Below, one piece after another: positions 33,165 to 41,204 of a stretch of DNA of 44,524 nucleotides. The DNA comes from Phycisphaerae bacterium. GTDB lineage: Bacteria; Planctomycetota; Phycisphaerae; Phycisphaerales; SM1A02. The notes beneath the pieces were generated by a model, which saw nothing but the letters and a program-made list of their open reading frames with translations, searched no databases and was not told the origin of the DNA. Each line of letters begins with the position of its first letter. Positions within the stretch are counted from its first letter, which is position 1. Position numbers and translations under genes: made by a program. Location: NCBI GenBank assembly GCA_002716385.1, contig PBAX01000019.1, positions 1-44,524 on the forward strand, given 5' to 3'.

Positions 33165-35900
33165 TCAAGGAGTGATGCAGAAGTTCAGGTCGAAGGTCGA
33201 CAGTTCGAAGGCACCGCCATTTTCAAGAACACTTGAACCGGAGGTTGAATCCGAAGACGACATCCAAAGGAACCAGCAGTCGGCCGAGTTGGAGTTGATC
33301 TTCAGAAGATCACCCGCGGCGCTGTCGAGGGCCAGGTCGAACCGTCTCAGCGGATAGACGCCCGCATATGTGAGATCGGTGATGGCCTGGTTGCCAGCGA
33401 CACTGCTCGCCTCGGCGATTGGATTGGCCGTAACCGGGAATCCACTGCCATCGGCGTTGTAGGTGCCCAGATCGAACACCATGTCGAGGTTCTCGCAGAC
33501 AGTCCAGGAGCCCGAGAAGAACAGCGTGATGCCGTACACCCGAACCGAGGACACGCTTGGTACGCCGGCGATGGACTCGTATCGGAAGTAGCCGATGGTC
33601 GAGTCGCTGGTACCGGCTGTCCATGTGCCTGAAGGATCAAGTGGATCCTGTGCGAACCCGCTCTGGCATGGTTCATAGGCAATCGGGCATACGTATCCGG
33701 CATCACAGGATTCGCCGGCGACGTAGCTGCCACCCTGGCTGGCACAGTCGGCCGGTGAAAGATCACCGATGCAGCTGTCGCCGACGCAGCACGCTGCTAC
33801 TGGGGCGGCTTCGCCTTCCAGTCGGACCGTGTACTGGTCCTGGTTGGTGTTGCATGGCGTAGTGAAGCCTGCATTGAAGTCATGTCCTACGAACACGCAG
33901 TAGTTGTTGCCTGCTGGCAGGGTGACTGTCAGTGTCTCCTCCGCACCTGGGTCGGAGAAGTCGTTCGAGACGAATGCAACGGCATTCAGATCGACGATGC
34001 CGAACAGAAGCGGTCCTTCGCCTCCAACCGTGATGGTGTACGTGCCGCCATCGAGGTTGTCGAAGAGATACCAATCGGTATCACGGTATGTCAGGTCCGT
34101 ACCGTCATCGGCACAGCCGAGGCAGGTGAACGTCGAGGCCGAGCCACAGATCGTCTCGTTGATCGAGATCGAACCGTAGGAGGCCGGATTGGAGTTGAGG
34201 CCGCCATTCGGGTCGGCTGCCGCACCGGCGGCGTCCGTATCCTCGGCACATGGAACACCCTCGGGGGTGTCGCCGGACTGGCATCCGGCCCAGCCGCAGC
34301 TGACGGTTGCGCAGTCGCCTGTTTCATAGGTGCCACCGAATGCCGTGCAGTCGGTAGGTGTCAGCTCGACGCAGTCGGTCGTGCTGATGCAGCAGGCGCC
34401 TTCTACTTCCGGTGCGATCTCGATGAAGGCATCGAAGGCGGCCGTATCGCCGTAGGCGAACGAACCGATGCGTACCAGGAAGGTGTCACCGTTGCTGACA
34501 TTCGGAACCGTCAGCAGTGAGGTGAAGTTGGCACAGTCCTCGAAGTCGTCATTGCAGCTGATGGCGTTGCCGCCGCAGCTTTCGTAGACGGCGATGACCG
34601 TGTCCAGAGTGGTTGCATCGCAGGTGCTGACCGTGAGTGTTCCACTCTCGGTGGCGGTGATGCTGTACCAGAGATCCTGATAGATCTGTCGGGCTTCGCC
34701 GATGTCACCACATGGATCGATAGCGCTGCCGGTCGTCGTGGCGCCGGTGTTGTCGAACGCGACGAATCCGCTGCTCACGACCTGTGCGTTGGCGCAGTCG
34801 TTGTTGGCTGGAACCGCAGGGCAGTTGCCGCATGGTGTTCCATCACCCTGATAGGCACCACCAGTACTGAAGCAGTCTTCTGGGACAGCCTGGATGCAGG
34901 TGGAATCGGCGAGACAGCAGGCACCGGACACGCAGGTGTCGCAATTGGAGCCTTCGCCCAGCCAGTCACCGCCGGCATCGCCGCAGTTCGCTTCGGTTTC
35001 ATCTGCGATGCAGCCGTCGACTCCGAAGCAGCAGCCGCCGCGAGGCGCACAATCGGTTCCGAACTGCTCGATGCAGGCCAGAAGGTCGTTGACATCTACC
35101 TGGCAGTCTCCGTTCGGCAGTGGCGTGCAATCGCCCTGTGGACGGAACGTGCCATCGCCGACGTTACCGTAGGTGGCGATGATCTTGAGAACGTCGTTCA
35201 CGTCGACGACTCCATCAGGGGCGTCATCGGGACCGCTGACATCGGCACTGCATTCCGTGGAGAGTGGGAGATCGCAAGGATTTCCGCTTCCTCCATTGAT
35301 GCGGTACATGAGGTTGGCTGGCTGTACCTGAATGGCGCCGAAGCCGAATCCGCCGGCGGGGTTTGCCTGCCAGCAGTTGTTGTCACCAATGGTTGATGCG
35401 CTGGTGAAAGTCTGGCCGTTCGCACTGAATTCGTTGACAGGAATGGCCGAGGCGTAGTTCATGCCGCTGTTGAGTGGCCAGAAACCAGTCGCCTGGAAAT
35501 CGAACATGGTCGAACCGAGGGCACCTGCCCAGTCCGCATTGACGGATGGCGTGCCCACGTAGTCTTCTGAAGCAACGTCGCCGACCAAGTCGAGCGAAGC
35601 GGCGATTTCAGAGGAGTAGAAGTTGATCTGGGCACCAGAGACGAGATCAGCTGAGCCGGTGCTGAAGGTCAGTACCATGGACAAGCTGCTTCCTGAAAGC
35701 CCGGACGCGTTATCGAAGTCATCGACGGCAGCGATGTCGTAGATCGAGAAGGCTGCTTCGAAATACTGGCTGGCGAGTCCGCCATTGGCGACTTCGCTCG
35801 AGCCGTCATTGGGACCGATCTGGTCCATGAGCGTGGCGCCACCAAGGGCGACTGATGATGCCAGGCCGATCATGGCCAGGCAATTAGGTGCGGATTGCAT
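33165..35900 (-). CDS. Large secreted Cys-rich protein with internal dockerin-like repeats
   Basis: The 911-residue product starts MQSAPNCLAMIGLASSVALGGATLMDQ (signal peptide to about 21-25); GAGGAG lies 8 nt before the ATG at 35900. Residues about 45-205 are an uncharacterised beta-rich domain. Two dockerin-like repeats lie internally at about 217-284 (SADVSGPDDAPDGVVDVNDVL, GDCQVDVNDLLACIEQFG). Then come Cys-rich modules at 288-323, 327-360, 501-535 and 703-738, separated by two PPC-like domains (about 366-500 and 540-700). The C-terminal 160 residues resemble the N-terminal type of beta domain. No enzymatic motif is recognisable. Probably an extracellular adhesion or structural protein; function unknown. 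No frameshift is seen over 2.7 kb. Confidence 0.8.
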   Translation of the reverse strand: MQSAPNCLAMIGLASSVALGGATLMDQIGPNDGSSEVANGGLASQYFEAAFSIYDIAAVDDFDNASGLSGSSLSMVLTFSTGSADLVSGAQINFYSSEIAASLDLVGDVASEDYVGTPSVNADWAGALGSTMFDFQATGFWPLNSGMNYASAIPVNEFSANGQTFTSASTIGDNNCWQANPAGGFGFGAIQVQPANLMYRINGGSGNPCDLPLSTECSADVSGPDDAPDGVVDVNDVLKIIATYGNVGDGTFRPQGDCTPLPNGDCQVDVNDLLACIEQFGTDCAPRGGCCFGVDGCIADETEANCGDAGGDWLGEGSNCDTCVSGACCLADSTCIQAVPEDCFSTGGAYQGDGTPCGNCPAVPANNDCANAQVVSSGFVAFDNTGATTTGSAIDPCGDIGEARQIYQDLWYSITATESGTLTVSTCDATTLDTVIAVYESCGGNAISCNDDFEDCANFTSLLTVPNVSNGDTFLVRIGSFAYGDTAAFDAFIEIAPEVEGACCISTTDCVELTPTDCTAFGGTYETGDCATVSCGWAGCQSGDTPEGVPCAEDTDAAGAAADPNGGLNSNPASYGSISINETICGSASTFTCLGCADDGTDLTYRDTDWYLFDNLDGGTYTITVGGEGPLLFGIVDLNAVAFVSNDFSDPGAEETLTVTLPAGNNYCVFVGHDFNAGFTTPCNTNQDQYTVRLEGEAAPVAACCVGDSCIGDLSPADCASQGGSYVAGESCDAGYVCPIAYEPCQSGFAQDPLDPSGTWTAGTSDSTIGYFRYESIAGVPSVSSVRVYGITLFFSGSWTVCENLDMVFDLGTYNADGSGFPVTANPIAEASSVAGNQAITDLTYAGVYPLRRFDLALDSAAGDLLKINSNSADCWFLWMSSSDSTSGSSVLENGGAFELSTFDLNFCITP

Positions 35901-35932
35901 TACTTGAACTCCTCTTTCTCTTCCGTTTTCTT

Positions 35933-35948
35933 GCCACCCGTCGGTGGC
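35933..35948 (-). other. Small leader hairpin before the large secreted protein gene
   Basis: GCCACC/GGTGGC with a 4-nt loop lies about 33 bp before the start codon, in the likely 5' untranslated region. Its role is unknown. A second imperfect repeat, GGGGTTGA/TCAAgCCCC, is at 36035-36057. Confidence 0.3.
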
Positions 35949-36084
35949 GACTCGAGTCGAAACAGATCCCTCGAATAGGTACTCCGAGTTTACAGGTAGA
36001 TCTAGCGAATTCGAGGTATCAGGTGCCGAATTGAGGGGTTGAAACCGGTCAAGCCCCCCTGATTGCACCTCAGGAGGCTGGAGA

Positions 36085-36125
36085 CATGAAAAAGCCGGCT
36101 GATGTCCATTGTGGACATCAGCCGG
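36085..36125 (-). terminator. Rho-independent terminator of the ECF-type sigma gene
   Basis: CCGGCTGATGTCCA (36095-36108) and TGGACATCAGCCGG (36112-36125) form a perfect 14-bp stem with a 3-nt loop. On the minus strand it runs into CTTTTTC. It lies about 140 bp after the sigma gene stop and before the promoter region of the large secreted protein. Confidence 0.88.
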
Positions 36126-36266
36126 GGATCGGGTCATGAGAAGGCCAGGCAGGTGGATCTTGGACCACCAGCGACTGCTTATTGGGTAAGAGGGAGGGAG
36201 GCAGCAGTCGGTTCGTGAACTCTGGCCGGACACCCGAGCGTATTTGTAGTACTGAATCCAGGGGTT

Positions 36267-36797
36267 TCAGGAGGCGGCGAGTCTGGCCTGGGCTGTCTCC
36301 GGCTCGTTGTACCGGTCCTTGAGCTTCTGGAGTCCGCGGTACTTCCAGTTGTTGACCGTAGAGACGGGTACGCCCATCGAGGCTGCGGCTTCCTGATAGC
36401 TCAGGCCTTCGCAGACGACCAGTCGAACGGCATCCGCTTCCTTCGGGCACAGATGGGAGAGATGGCGGTTCAGCTCGGCTCGATCCACCTCGACTTCGGG
36501 AACGTGTCGGTTGACCGTGGCGGGCGCCAGCTCCTCTGCTGATTCCAGGAAGCGATTGAATCGCTGGTTCTTGTTGTAGCGTCGCTTGATCAGATTGTCG
36601 GCGATCTTGATCAGGTAGGAAACACTGATCGTCAGTTCCGGCAGTCTTTCCAGCTTCAGAAGTCGGGTGAAGACTTCCTGAGCGATGTCCTCTGCGGAGT
36701 CGGCGGGCAGTGACCGACGCGAGAAGCAATAGACTCGATGGTAGTACTGCTCAAAGAGATCAAGCACGATGTTGGCACGGCTTTGTTGGGAAGGCAC
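36267..36797 (-). CDS. ECF-type RNA polymerase sigma factor
   Basis: The 176-residue sigma-70 family protein has region 2 (VLDLFEQYYHRVYCFSRRSLPADSAEDIAQEVFTRLLKLERLPELTISVSYLIKIADNLIKRRYNK) and region 4 (HLCPKEADAVRLVVCEGLSYQEAAASMGVPVSTVNNWKYRGLQKLKDRY). Region 3 is absent, as in extracytoplasmic-function factors. The start is GTG at 36797 with GAGGAG 7 nt upstream. No anti-sigma factor gene is adjacent, so control may differ from the classical pair. The leader contains two perfect stem-loops. It lies upstream of the large secreted protein gene on the same strand, separated by a terminator. Confidence 0.9.
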   Translation of the reverse strand: MPSQQSRANIVLDLFEQYYHRVYCFSRRSLPADSAEDIAQEVFTRLLKLERLPELTISVSYLIKIADNLIKRRYNKNQRFNRFLESAEELAPATVNRHVPEVEVDRAELNRHLSHLCPKEADAVRLVVCEGLSYQEAAASMGVPVSTVNNWKYRGLQKLKDRYNEPETAQARLAAS

Positions 36798-36817
36798 GAC
36801 CAGGCTCCTCGTTAGCG

Positions 36818-36883
36818 CCTTCCAACGTGTCTTGGTTGGAAGGGGCGACTGGGTGAGGGTGTCTTCGCGCTCTTGGCGAAGAC
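36818..36883 (-). promoter_or_regulatory. Two stem-loops in the leader of the ECF sigma gene
   Basis: CCTTCCAAC/GTTGGAAGG (36818-36826 and 36835-36843, 8-nt loop) lies directly upstream of the sigma gene ribosome site (about 36805-36810). GTCTTCGC/GCGAAGAC (36861-36868 and 36876-36883, 7-nt loop) follows further upstream. Both are perfect. They could be operators or mRNA structures controlling sigma factor synthesis. Confidence 0.45.
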
Positions 36884-37043
36884 GTGGGGAAAACGGGCGT
36901 CCAATCGCATCAGTGCGAAAGGATCAAGAAAGAGACCTCCAGAACCGAATGGGTCATATCGCGACGTTCACGCGGCTTGGAGGCCGCAACCCTGCACGCC
37001 CAGGGTCGGGCCAAGGGAGACAACTCCATTGGCCCAGTTTTCT
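36844..37043 (+). ncRNA. Candidate structured small RNA ending in a terminator
   Basis: This stretch has nested complementary segments and ends with a rho-independent-type terminator, yet no gene precedes that terminator on the plus strand. The simplest reading is a small RNA of about 200 nt transcribed towards cls. I could not match it to tmRNA, RNase P RNA, SRP RNA, 6S RNA or a riboswitch. No convincing promoter was found, so the 5' end is arbitrary. Confidence 0.3.
37008..37043 (+). terminator. Orphan terminator-like hairpin
   Basis: GGGCCAA (37008-37014) plus GGAG (37016-37019) pair with CTCC (37024-37027) plus TTGGCCC (37029-37035). This gives an 11-bp stem with one mismatch and an ACAA loop, followed by AGTTTTCTTT. 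No annotated plus-strand gene lies upstream within the intergenic region. Confidence 0.6.
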
Positions 37044-37271
37044 TTCGCGAAATTCCCGTCATTGCTGACATCTGGGGAAAACGGTTCATTTGGACTCCAG
37101 GGTCCCTGTGGACCCGAGGAAAGGCACATACGATGAGCCTTCAGAACCCACTATGCGTTCTGATTTGGCGTGTGTGCCGATAAGAGGTAAAAATCCGTAT
37201 TGTGCGGAAGAGTGCATGGTTCACCTTTAGATAGGCATGAAGCTCTTTTTCCGGTACCGAGGTCTACTCCG

Positions 37272-38660
37272 ATGATTGATTTTTTGTGGTTGCACCTGAT
37301 TTTCGTACTCGGAGGGGCACTGGGAGGGATCGGGCTGCTGCTGCTGATCCGAGATCCCCGCCGACGGACCCATACGTTTGTCTGGCTGGTGATCATCATT
37401 CTGGCTCCCTACATCGGTATTCCGCTGTATCTGATGATCGGCACACGACGTTTAAACAAGACTTTGAAGGTCAAGGGTAAGTTGGCCTTGTCGGCCTGCC
37501 ATGATCACACCGAATCGGTCTCGGGTATTGCCAGATCCATCAAGCCGCTGCTTGAAGGCATGGGCATGCAGCCGCCCAGTTGCGGCAATCGATTCGAGGT
37601 GCTTCCGGACGGCATCGCGACGTGGAACAAGTTTGCCGAGCTCATCGATTCGTCGACCAAGAGCATCGAGCTCGAGACCTACGTGTTCAACATGGACCCC
37701 ACCGGCACCCGATTGCGCGACATGCTCGCGGAGAAGGCCCGGTCCGGCGTCAAGGTCCGGATGCTGATCGATTCACTGGGTTCGCATGCCACCAAGAAGT
37801 CGTTCATGAAGCCTGTGATCGATGCGGGTGGGGAAGTCAGCTGGTTCATACCGATCATCCATCGTCCCTGGCGAGGATCCGGTGACACTCGCAATCACAG
37901 AAAGATTGCCTTGTTCGATCGCAAGCACGTCATCGCCGGAGGCAGCAACCTCGGTGAGGAATACATAGGTCCGACCGAGGTGGAGGGTCGCTGGGTCGAC
38001 ATCAACTTCCATGTGGAGGGTCCGGTGGTCACCCATTACTTCGAGGTCTTCCGGAACGACTGGCAGTTCTCGACGATGGGCACTCTCGACGCCTCGCCGA
38101 CCCCGGTCGTCGAGCCCGTCGGGCACTCCCTGTCGCAGGTCATCCCCTCGGGTGTGGATGTGCCCGGCGATGTGCTCTACAACGCGGTCGTCACCGCGGT
38201 CTACGAGGCCCGTCGAAGATTGTGGATCACCACGCCGTACTTCGTGCCCGACGAGCCCCTCACGCAGGCGTTGGCGTTGGCGGCCAGGCGCGGCATCGAT
38301 CTTCGCATCATCATTCCCGATGTCTCCAACCAGAAGCTCGCCGACATCGCTCGCGGACCGGCCGTTCGCCACATCATCGACTGGGGTGGCCGGGTCATCC
38401 GGTACACGGGCGGGATGTTCCATGCCAAGACACTCGTGGCCGATGATGACTGGGCACTGGTTGGTTCCATGAACACCGATCGTCGCAGCCTCTTCCTCAA
38501 TTTCGAGGTGATGCTGTCGCTCTACAACCAGGATGATGTTCAGATCATCGCGGACTGGAACAGTCGACTGATGGATCCTTCGGAGGAAGGACTCAAGCCT
38601 GTGACCGCTCGTCATCGACTGTGGGAATCGATGGTGCGTCTGCTTGCACCGGAGCTGTGA
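37272..38660 (+). CDS. cls: Cardiolipin synthase (two-HKD phospholipase D family)
   Basis: The 462-residue membrane enzyme condenses two phosphatidylglycerol molecules to cardiolipin. Two N-terminal membrane segments (about 3-25 and 35-56) precede two PLD domains. HKD motif 1 is NHRKIALFD with H209, K211 and D216, followed by GGSNLGEEYIG; motif 2 is FHAKTLVADDDWALVGSMNTDRRS with H384, K386 and D391. Length and order match bacterial ClsA-type enzymes. The ATG at 37272 was chosen because the first membrane helix begins there; GAGG lies about 10 nt upstream. A 470-bp structured intergenic region precedes it. Confidence 0.94.
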   Translation: MIDFLWLHLIFVLGGALGGIGLLLLIRDPRRRTHTFVWLVIIILAPYIGIPLYLMIGTRRLNKTLKVKGKLALSACHDHTESVSGIARSIKPLLEGMGMQPPSCGNRFEVLPDGIATWNKFAELIDSSTKSIELETYVFNMDPTGTRLRDMLAEKARSGVKVRMLIDSLGSHATKKSFMKPVIDAGGEVSWFIPIIHRPWRGSGDTRNHRKIALFDRKHVIAGGSNLGEEYIGPTEVEGRWVDINFHVEGPVVTHYFEVFRNDWQFSTMGTLDASPTPVVEPVGHSLSQVIPSGVDVPGDVLYNAVVTAVYEARRRLWITTPYFVPDEPLTQALALAARRGIDLRIIIPDVSNQKLADIARGPAVRHIIDWGGRVIRYTGGMFHAKTLVADDDWALVGSMNTDRRSLFLNFEVMLSLYNQDDVQIIADWNSRLMDPSEEGLKPVTARHRLWESMVRLLAPEL

Positions 38661-38755
38661 TCGAACCGCTCGCCAAGCCGGCATGAACCCGTCATACTGG
38701 GCGTCCCGGTCATGGGATCGCCTGACCGGACATCCCTTGCAAGGAGTAGGTGCAG

Positions 38756-39901
38756 ATGCAGTCGATGATAATTCTGGGTGCCGGCATGGTCGGCGGTGTC
38801 ATGGCCGAGGACCTGATCGCCGACGAGGGTCGGGAAGTCGCCATCATCGACGTCTCCGCCGAGCGTCTGGCTCGCGTCGAGTCGCGGACATCGGGTGCGG
38901 TCCACACGATCCAGGCCGATTGCGGTGACACCTCGCTGATCAAGAGCATCGTGAAGGACTACGACATGGTGCTGGGGGCGCTTCCCAGTCGTTTCGGGTT
39001 CGCCACGCTCGATGCGATCCTCGATCTGGGCAAGCACTACTGCGACATCTCCTTCATGCCCGAGGATGCCTGGGAGCTGGATCAGAAGGCCGTCGCGGCC
39101 GGTGTCATCGCCGTCGTCGACTGCGGCGTCGCGCCCGGCATGAGCAATCTCCAGGCGGGACTGGCCGCTCGTTTCCTCGATCCATGTCATTCGATCGACA
39201 TCATGGTCGGTGGTATCCCACGTGATCCCAAGCCGCCGTGGAACTACAAGGCGGGCTTCAGCCCCTTCGATGTCGTCGAGGAGTATCTGCGTCCATCGCG
39301 CATCATCGAGAACGGCAAGATGGTCATCAAGGATGCCTTGAGTGAGCCGGAACTGCTCGAGTTCGAAGGTGTCGGGACACTCGAGGCCTTCAACACCGAT
39401 GGCCTGCGATCACTCGCTGAAACCATCAAGGTTCCGATGATGCGGGAACGCACCATGCGGTATCCGGGTCATCGCGATCTGGCCTTGGCCATGCGGGAGA
39501 CCGGTCTCTTCGACGAGACGCCCATCGAAGTCAACGGTGCGATGGTCACCCCTCGCGAGGTGACGTGTCGACAGCTCTTCAAGACCTGGTCGTACGATCA
39601 GGGCGAAGCCGATCTCACGGTCATGCGGGTCATCGGCGAGGGGGAGATCGACGGTGTGGCCACGAGACTGACGTGGGACCTGCTCGATTTCTACGATCCG
39701 GAGAAGGATCAGACCAGCATGTCCCGGACGACGGCCTTCCCGTGCACGTTGTGTGCTCGCATGGTCGAGCAGGGGCTCATCGACGAACCGGGCGTGTACT
39801 CGATGGAGCGTCTGGCCCATCGCGACGATGTCGTCGGGAATCTTCTGGAAGGCATGCAGGCTCGTGGCGTGACCTACCGGGAGAAGCGTGAAGCCCTCTA
39901 G
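38756..39901 (+). CDS. Saccharopine dehydrogenase-like / L-lysine 6-dehydrogenase-like oxidoreductase
   Basis: The 381-residue NAD(P)-dependent enzyme starts with a Rossmann motif MIILGAGMVGGVMAEDL. The body (ALPSRFGFATLDAILDLGKHYCDISFMPED, VDCGVAPGMSNLQAGLAA, IPRDPKPPWNYKAGFSPFDVVEEYLRP, NTDGLRSLAETI, EKTMRYPGH-like RERTMRYPGHRDL) fits the saccharopine reductase/lysine-6-dehydrogenase family. The enzyme would produce 2-aminoadipate semialdehyde, the ALDH7 substrate, from lysine or saccharopine; which of the two is not decidable from sequence. AAGGAG is 9 nt before the ATG at 38756; a GTG 6 bp earlier is in frame. The TAG stop shares CTAG with the stop of the convergent DadA-like gene. Confidence 0.85.
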   Translation: MQSMIILGAGMVGGVMAEDLIADEGREVAIIDVSAERLARVESRTSGAVHTIQADCGDTSLIKSIVKDYDMVLGALPSRFGFATLDAILDLGKHYCDISFMPEDAWELDQKAVAAGVIAVVDCGVAPGMSNLQAGLAARFLDPCHSIDIMVGGIPRDPKPPWNYKAGFSPFDVVEEYLRPSRIIENGKMVIKDALSEPELLEFEGVGTLEAFNTDGLRSLAETIKVPMMRERTMRYPGHRDLALAMRETGLFDETPIEVNGAMVTPREVTCRQLFKTWSYDQGEADLTVMRVIGEGEIDGVATRLTWDLLDFYDPEKDQTSMSRTTAFPCTLCARMVEQGLIDEPGVYSMERLAHRDDVVGNLLEGMQARGVTYREKREAL

Positions 39902-41133
39902 TGGAAGCGTTCGACGTGCATGGGCTGTGCCCAGTCCGGCAACATCTCGCCATCGATGCAATCGGCGATCAATTGTGACGTGCCCGGTCCGAGCGTGACA
40001 CCCATCATGGCGTGGCCGGTCGCCAGATAGGCGTTGTCCATTTGTGGAACCGGTCCGATCACAGGCAGGCCATCGGCGGTGCAGGGTCGCAGTCCGTTCC
40101 AGGTGGAATGATGCGACGCGTCCCTGACGCCGGGCAGGTATCGGCTGGTGGCCTTGGGGAGCATGTCCAGTCTTCGTTGCACCATTCGATCGTTGATGCC
40201 CGAGAGTTCCAGCGTGCCGGCGAGTCTCACCTGCTTGCCCATGGGGTTGACCACGATGCAGGCTTCGCTGAGGACCGAGGCCATCTTCGGTGGCGTGTCC
40301 ATCTCGATCATGAGGTGGTAGCCCTTGGCGGCCTGCATGGGGATCCTGATGTCGAGATCACGAGCCAGTTCGCTGCTCCAGATGCCGGCGGTGACCAGCA
40401 GGGTATCGCCTCCGATGCGTTCGCCATCGACGAGTTCGATCGACTCGAAGCGACGGTTGTCGCGATGCACTGTTTCAACGGTCGCATTGGTCCGCAGCGT
40501 GCCGCCTTCGGCTTCGAATCGTCGAGCCAGATGCACCAGCAGTTCGTCTGGTCTCGCGACGATGCCGTCATGCTGGACGAGTCCACCGATGACGTCGTCG
40601 CTCCAGCTGTCATCATCACGCCGCAGTTGATCGCCGGTTCTCAGTTCGACGTTGAATCCGGACTTCGCGAGTCGTTCCGCTTCGTGATCAAGGTGCTCGC
40701 GTCCCTGTTGGGTCAGGGCGATGTCCGCGAAGCCGGTGGGTTGCAGTGCTTCGGGGCATTCGTCAATGAGCGGTTCGAATCGTTCGCGACTGAGTTTCGA
40801 GAATCGATCGAGGACCTCGCTGCTCATCTTGAAGTGGGCTGGTCGACAGGCTCGCCGAAAGGACAGCAGCCATCGCAGCAGCGAGAGGCTTGGTCGTGGT
40901 GGGATGTAGAGCGGGCTTCTGGGATCGATCATCATCCTGATCGCCTTGGCGGCGACCTCGGGTGTGGGGATGGGGGCGTGTCCGGGTGAGATCACGCCGG
41001 CATTGCCGGTGGAGGCGGAGTTCCGGAGATCCCCTCGATCGATGATGGTCACGGCTCGGCCACGGGCCAGCAGTTCCCGGCCGCTGAGCAGCCCGATGAT
41101 CCCTCCTCCGATGATGATGACGTGTTCGTTCAC
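39898..41133 (-). CDS. FAD-dependent D-amino-acid dehydrogenase-like oxidoreductase (DadA family)
   Basis: The 411-residue flavoprotein begins HVIIIGGGIIGLLSGRELLARGRAVTIID, the FAD-binding dinucleotide motif. Family-typical segments follow: NSASTGNAGVISPGHAPIPTP, LVTAGIWSSELARDL, KGYHLMIE, SHHSTWNGLRPCTADGLPVIGP and YLATGHAMMGVTLGPGTSQLIAD. DadA-like enzymes oxidise D-amino acids (or glycine or hydroxyproline epimers) to oxo acids, passing electrons to the respiratory chain or oxygen. The substrate is unknown. The GTG at 41133 is preceded by AGGGAG. The stop overlaps the convergent dehydrogenase by 4 bp; a link to lysine metabolism is possible but only positional. Confidence 0.87.
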   Translation of the reverse strand: MNEHVIIIGGGIIGLLSGRELLARGRAVTIIDRGDLRNSASTGNAGVISPGHAPIPTPEVAAKAIRMMIDPRSPLYIPPRPSLSLLRWLLSFRRACRPAHFKMSSEVLDRFSKLSRERFEPLIDECPEALQPTGFADIALTQQGREHLDHEAERLAKSGFNVELRTGDQLRRDDDSWSDDVIGGLVQHDGIVARPDELLVHLARRFEAEGGTLRTNATVETVHRDNRRFESIELVDGERIGGDTLLVTAGIWSSELARDLDIRIPMQAAKGYHLMIEMDTPPKMASVLSEACIVVNPMGKQVRLAGTLELSGINDRMVQRRLDMLPKATSRYLPGVRDASHHSTWNGLRPCTADGLPVIGPVPQMDNAYLATGHAMMGVTLGPGTSQLIADCIDGEMLPDWAQPMHVERFH

Positions 41134-41204
41134 GGTGCTCCCTGATGCGACATGCTACCCGTCATCAAGCCTGTTAAGGTGGCCATCTGCAAGGGAGCAG
41201 GCAT

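Larger units (their letters stand above)
36798..37271. other. Gene-free, hairpin-rich intergenic region between the ECF sigma gene and cls
   Basis: No convincing reading frame exists in these 474 bp, yet inverted repeats are dense. They are at 36818-36843 (9-bp arms), 36861-36883 (8-bp arms), 36905-36918 (5-bp arms), GGGCGT/ACGCCC enclosing 36895-37001, CCTCCA/TGGAGG at 36936-36983, and CAGAAC/GTTCTG at 37142-37162 inside GGCACA/TGTGCC at 37123-37178. A plus-strand terminator-like element ends at 37043. Some repeats may be leader elements of the sigma gene (minus strand) or of cls (plus strand). Confidence 0.6.

Noticed and set aside
33165..36233. 1022-residue version of the large secreted protein
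   Set aside because: The extra N-terminal 111 residues include the sigma terminator and lack a signal peptide. The ATG at 35900 has both a ribosome site and a signal peptide.
36118..36729. Second minus-strand frame of 203 residues over the ECF sigma gene
   Set aside because: It runs through the sigma terminator, and the other frame encodes conserved sigma regions 2 and 4.
37176..37183. GCCGATAA, a perfect match to the sigma-28 (FliA) -10 box, upstream of cls
   Set aside because: No TAAA-type -35 element lies about 11-15 bp upstream, and cls is not a flagellar gene. Probably chance within a hairpin arm.
40012..40989. Antisense frame of 325 residues opposite the DadA-like gene
   Set aside because: Low-complexity composition and no motif; the sense strand has an FAD-binding family match along its whole length.
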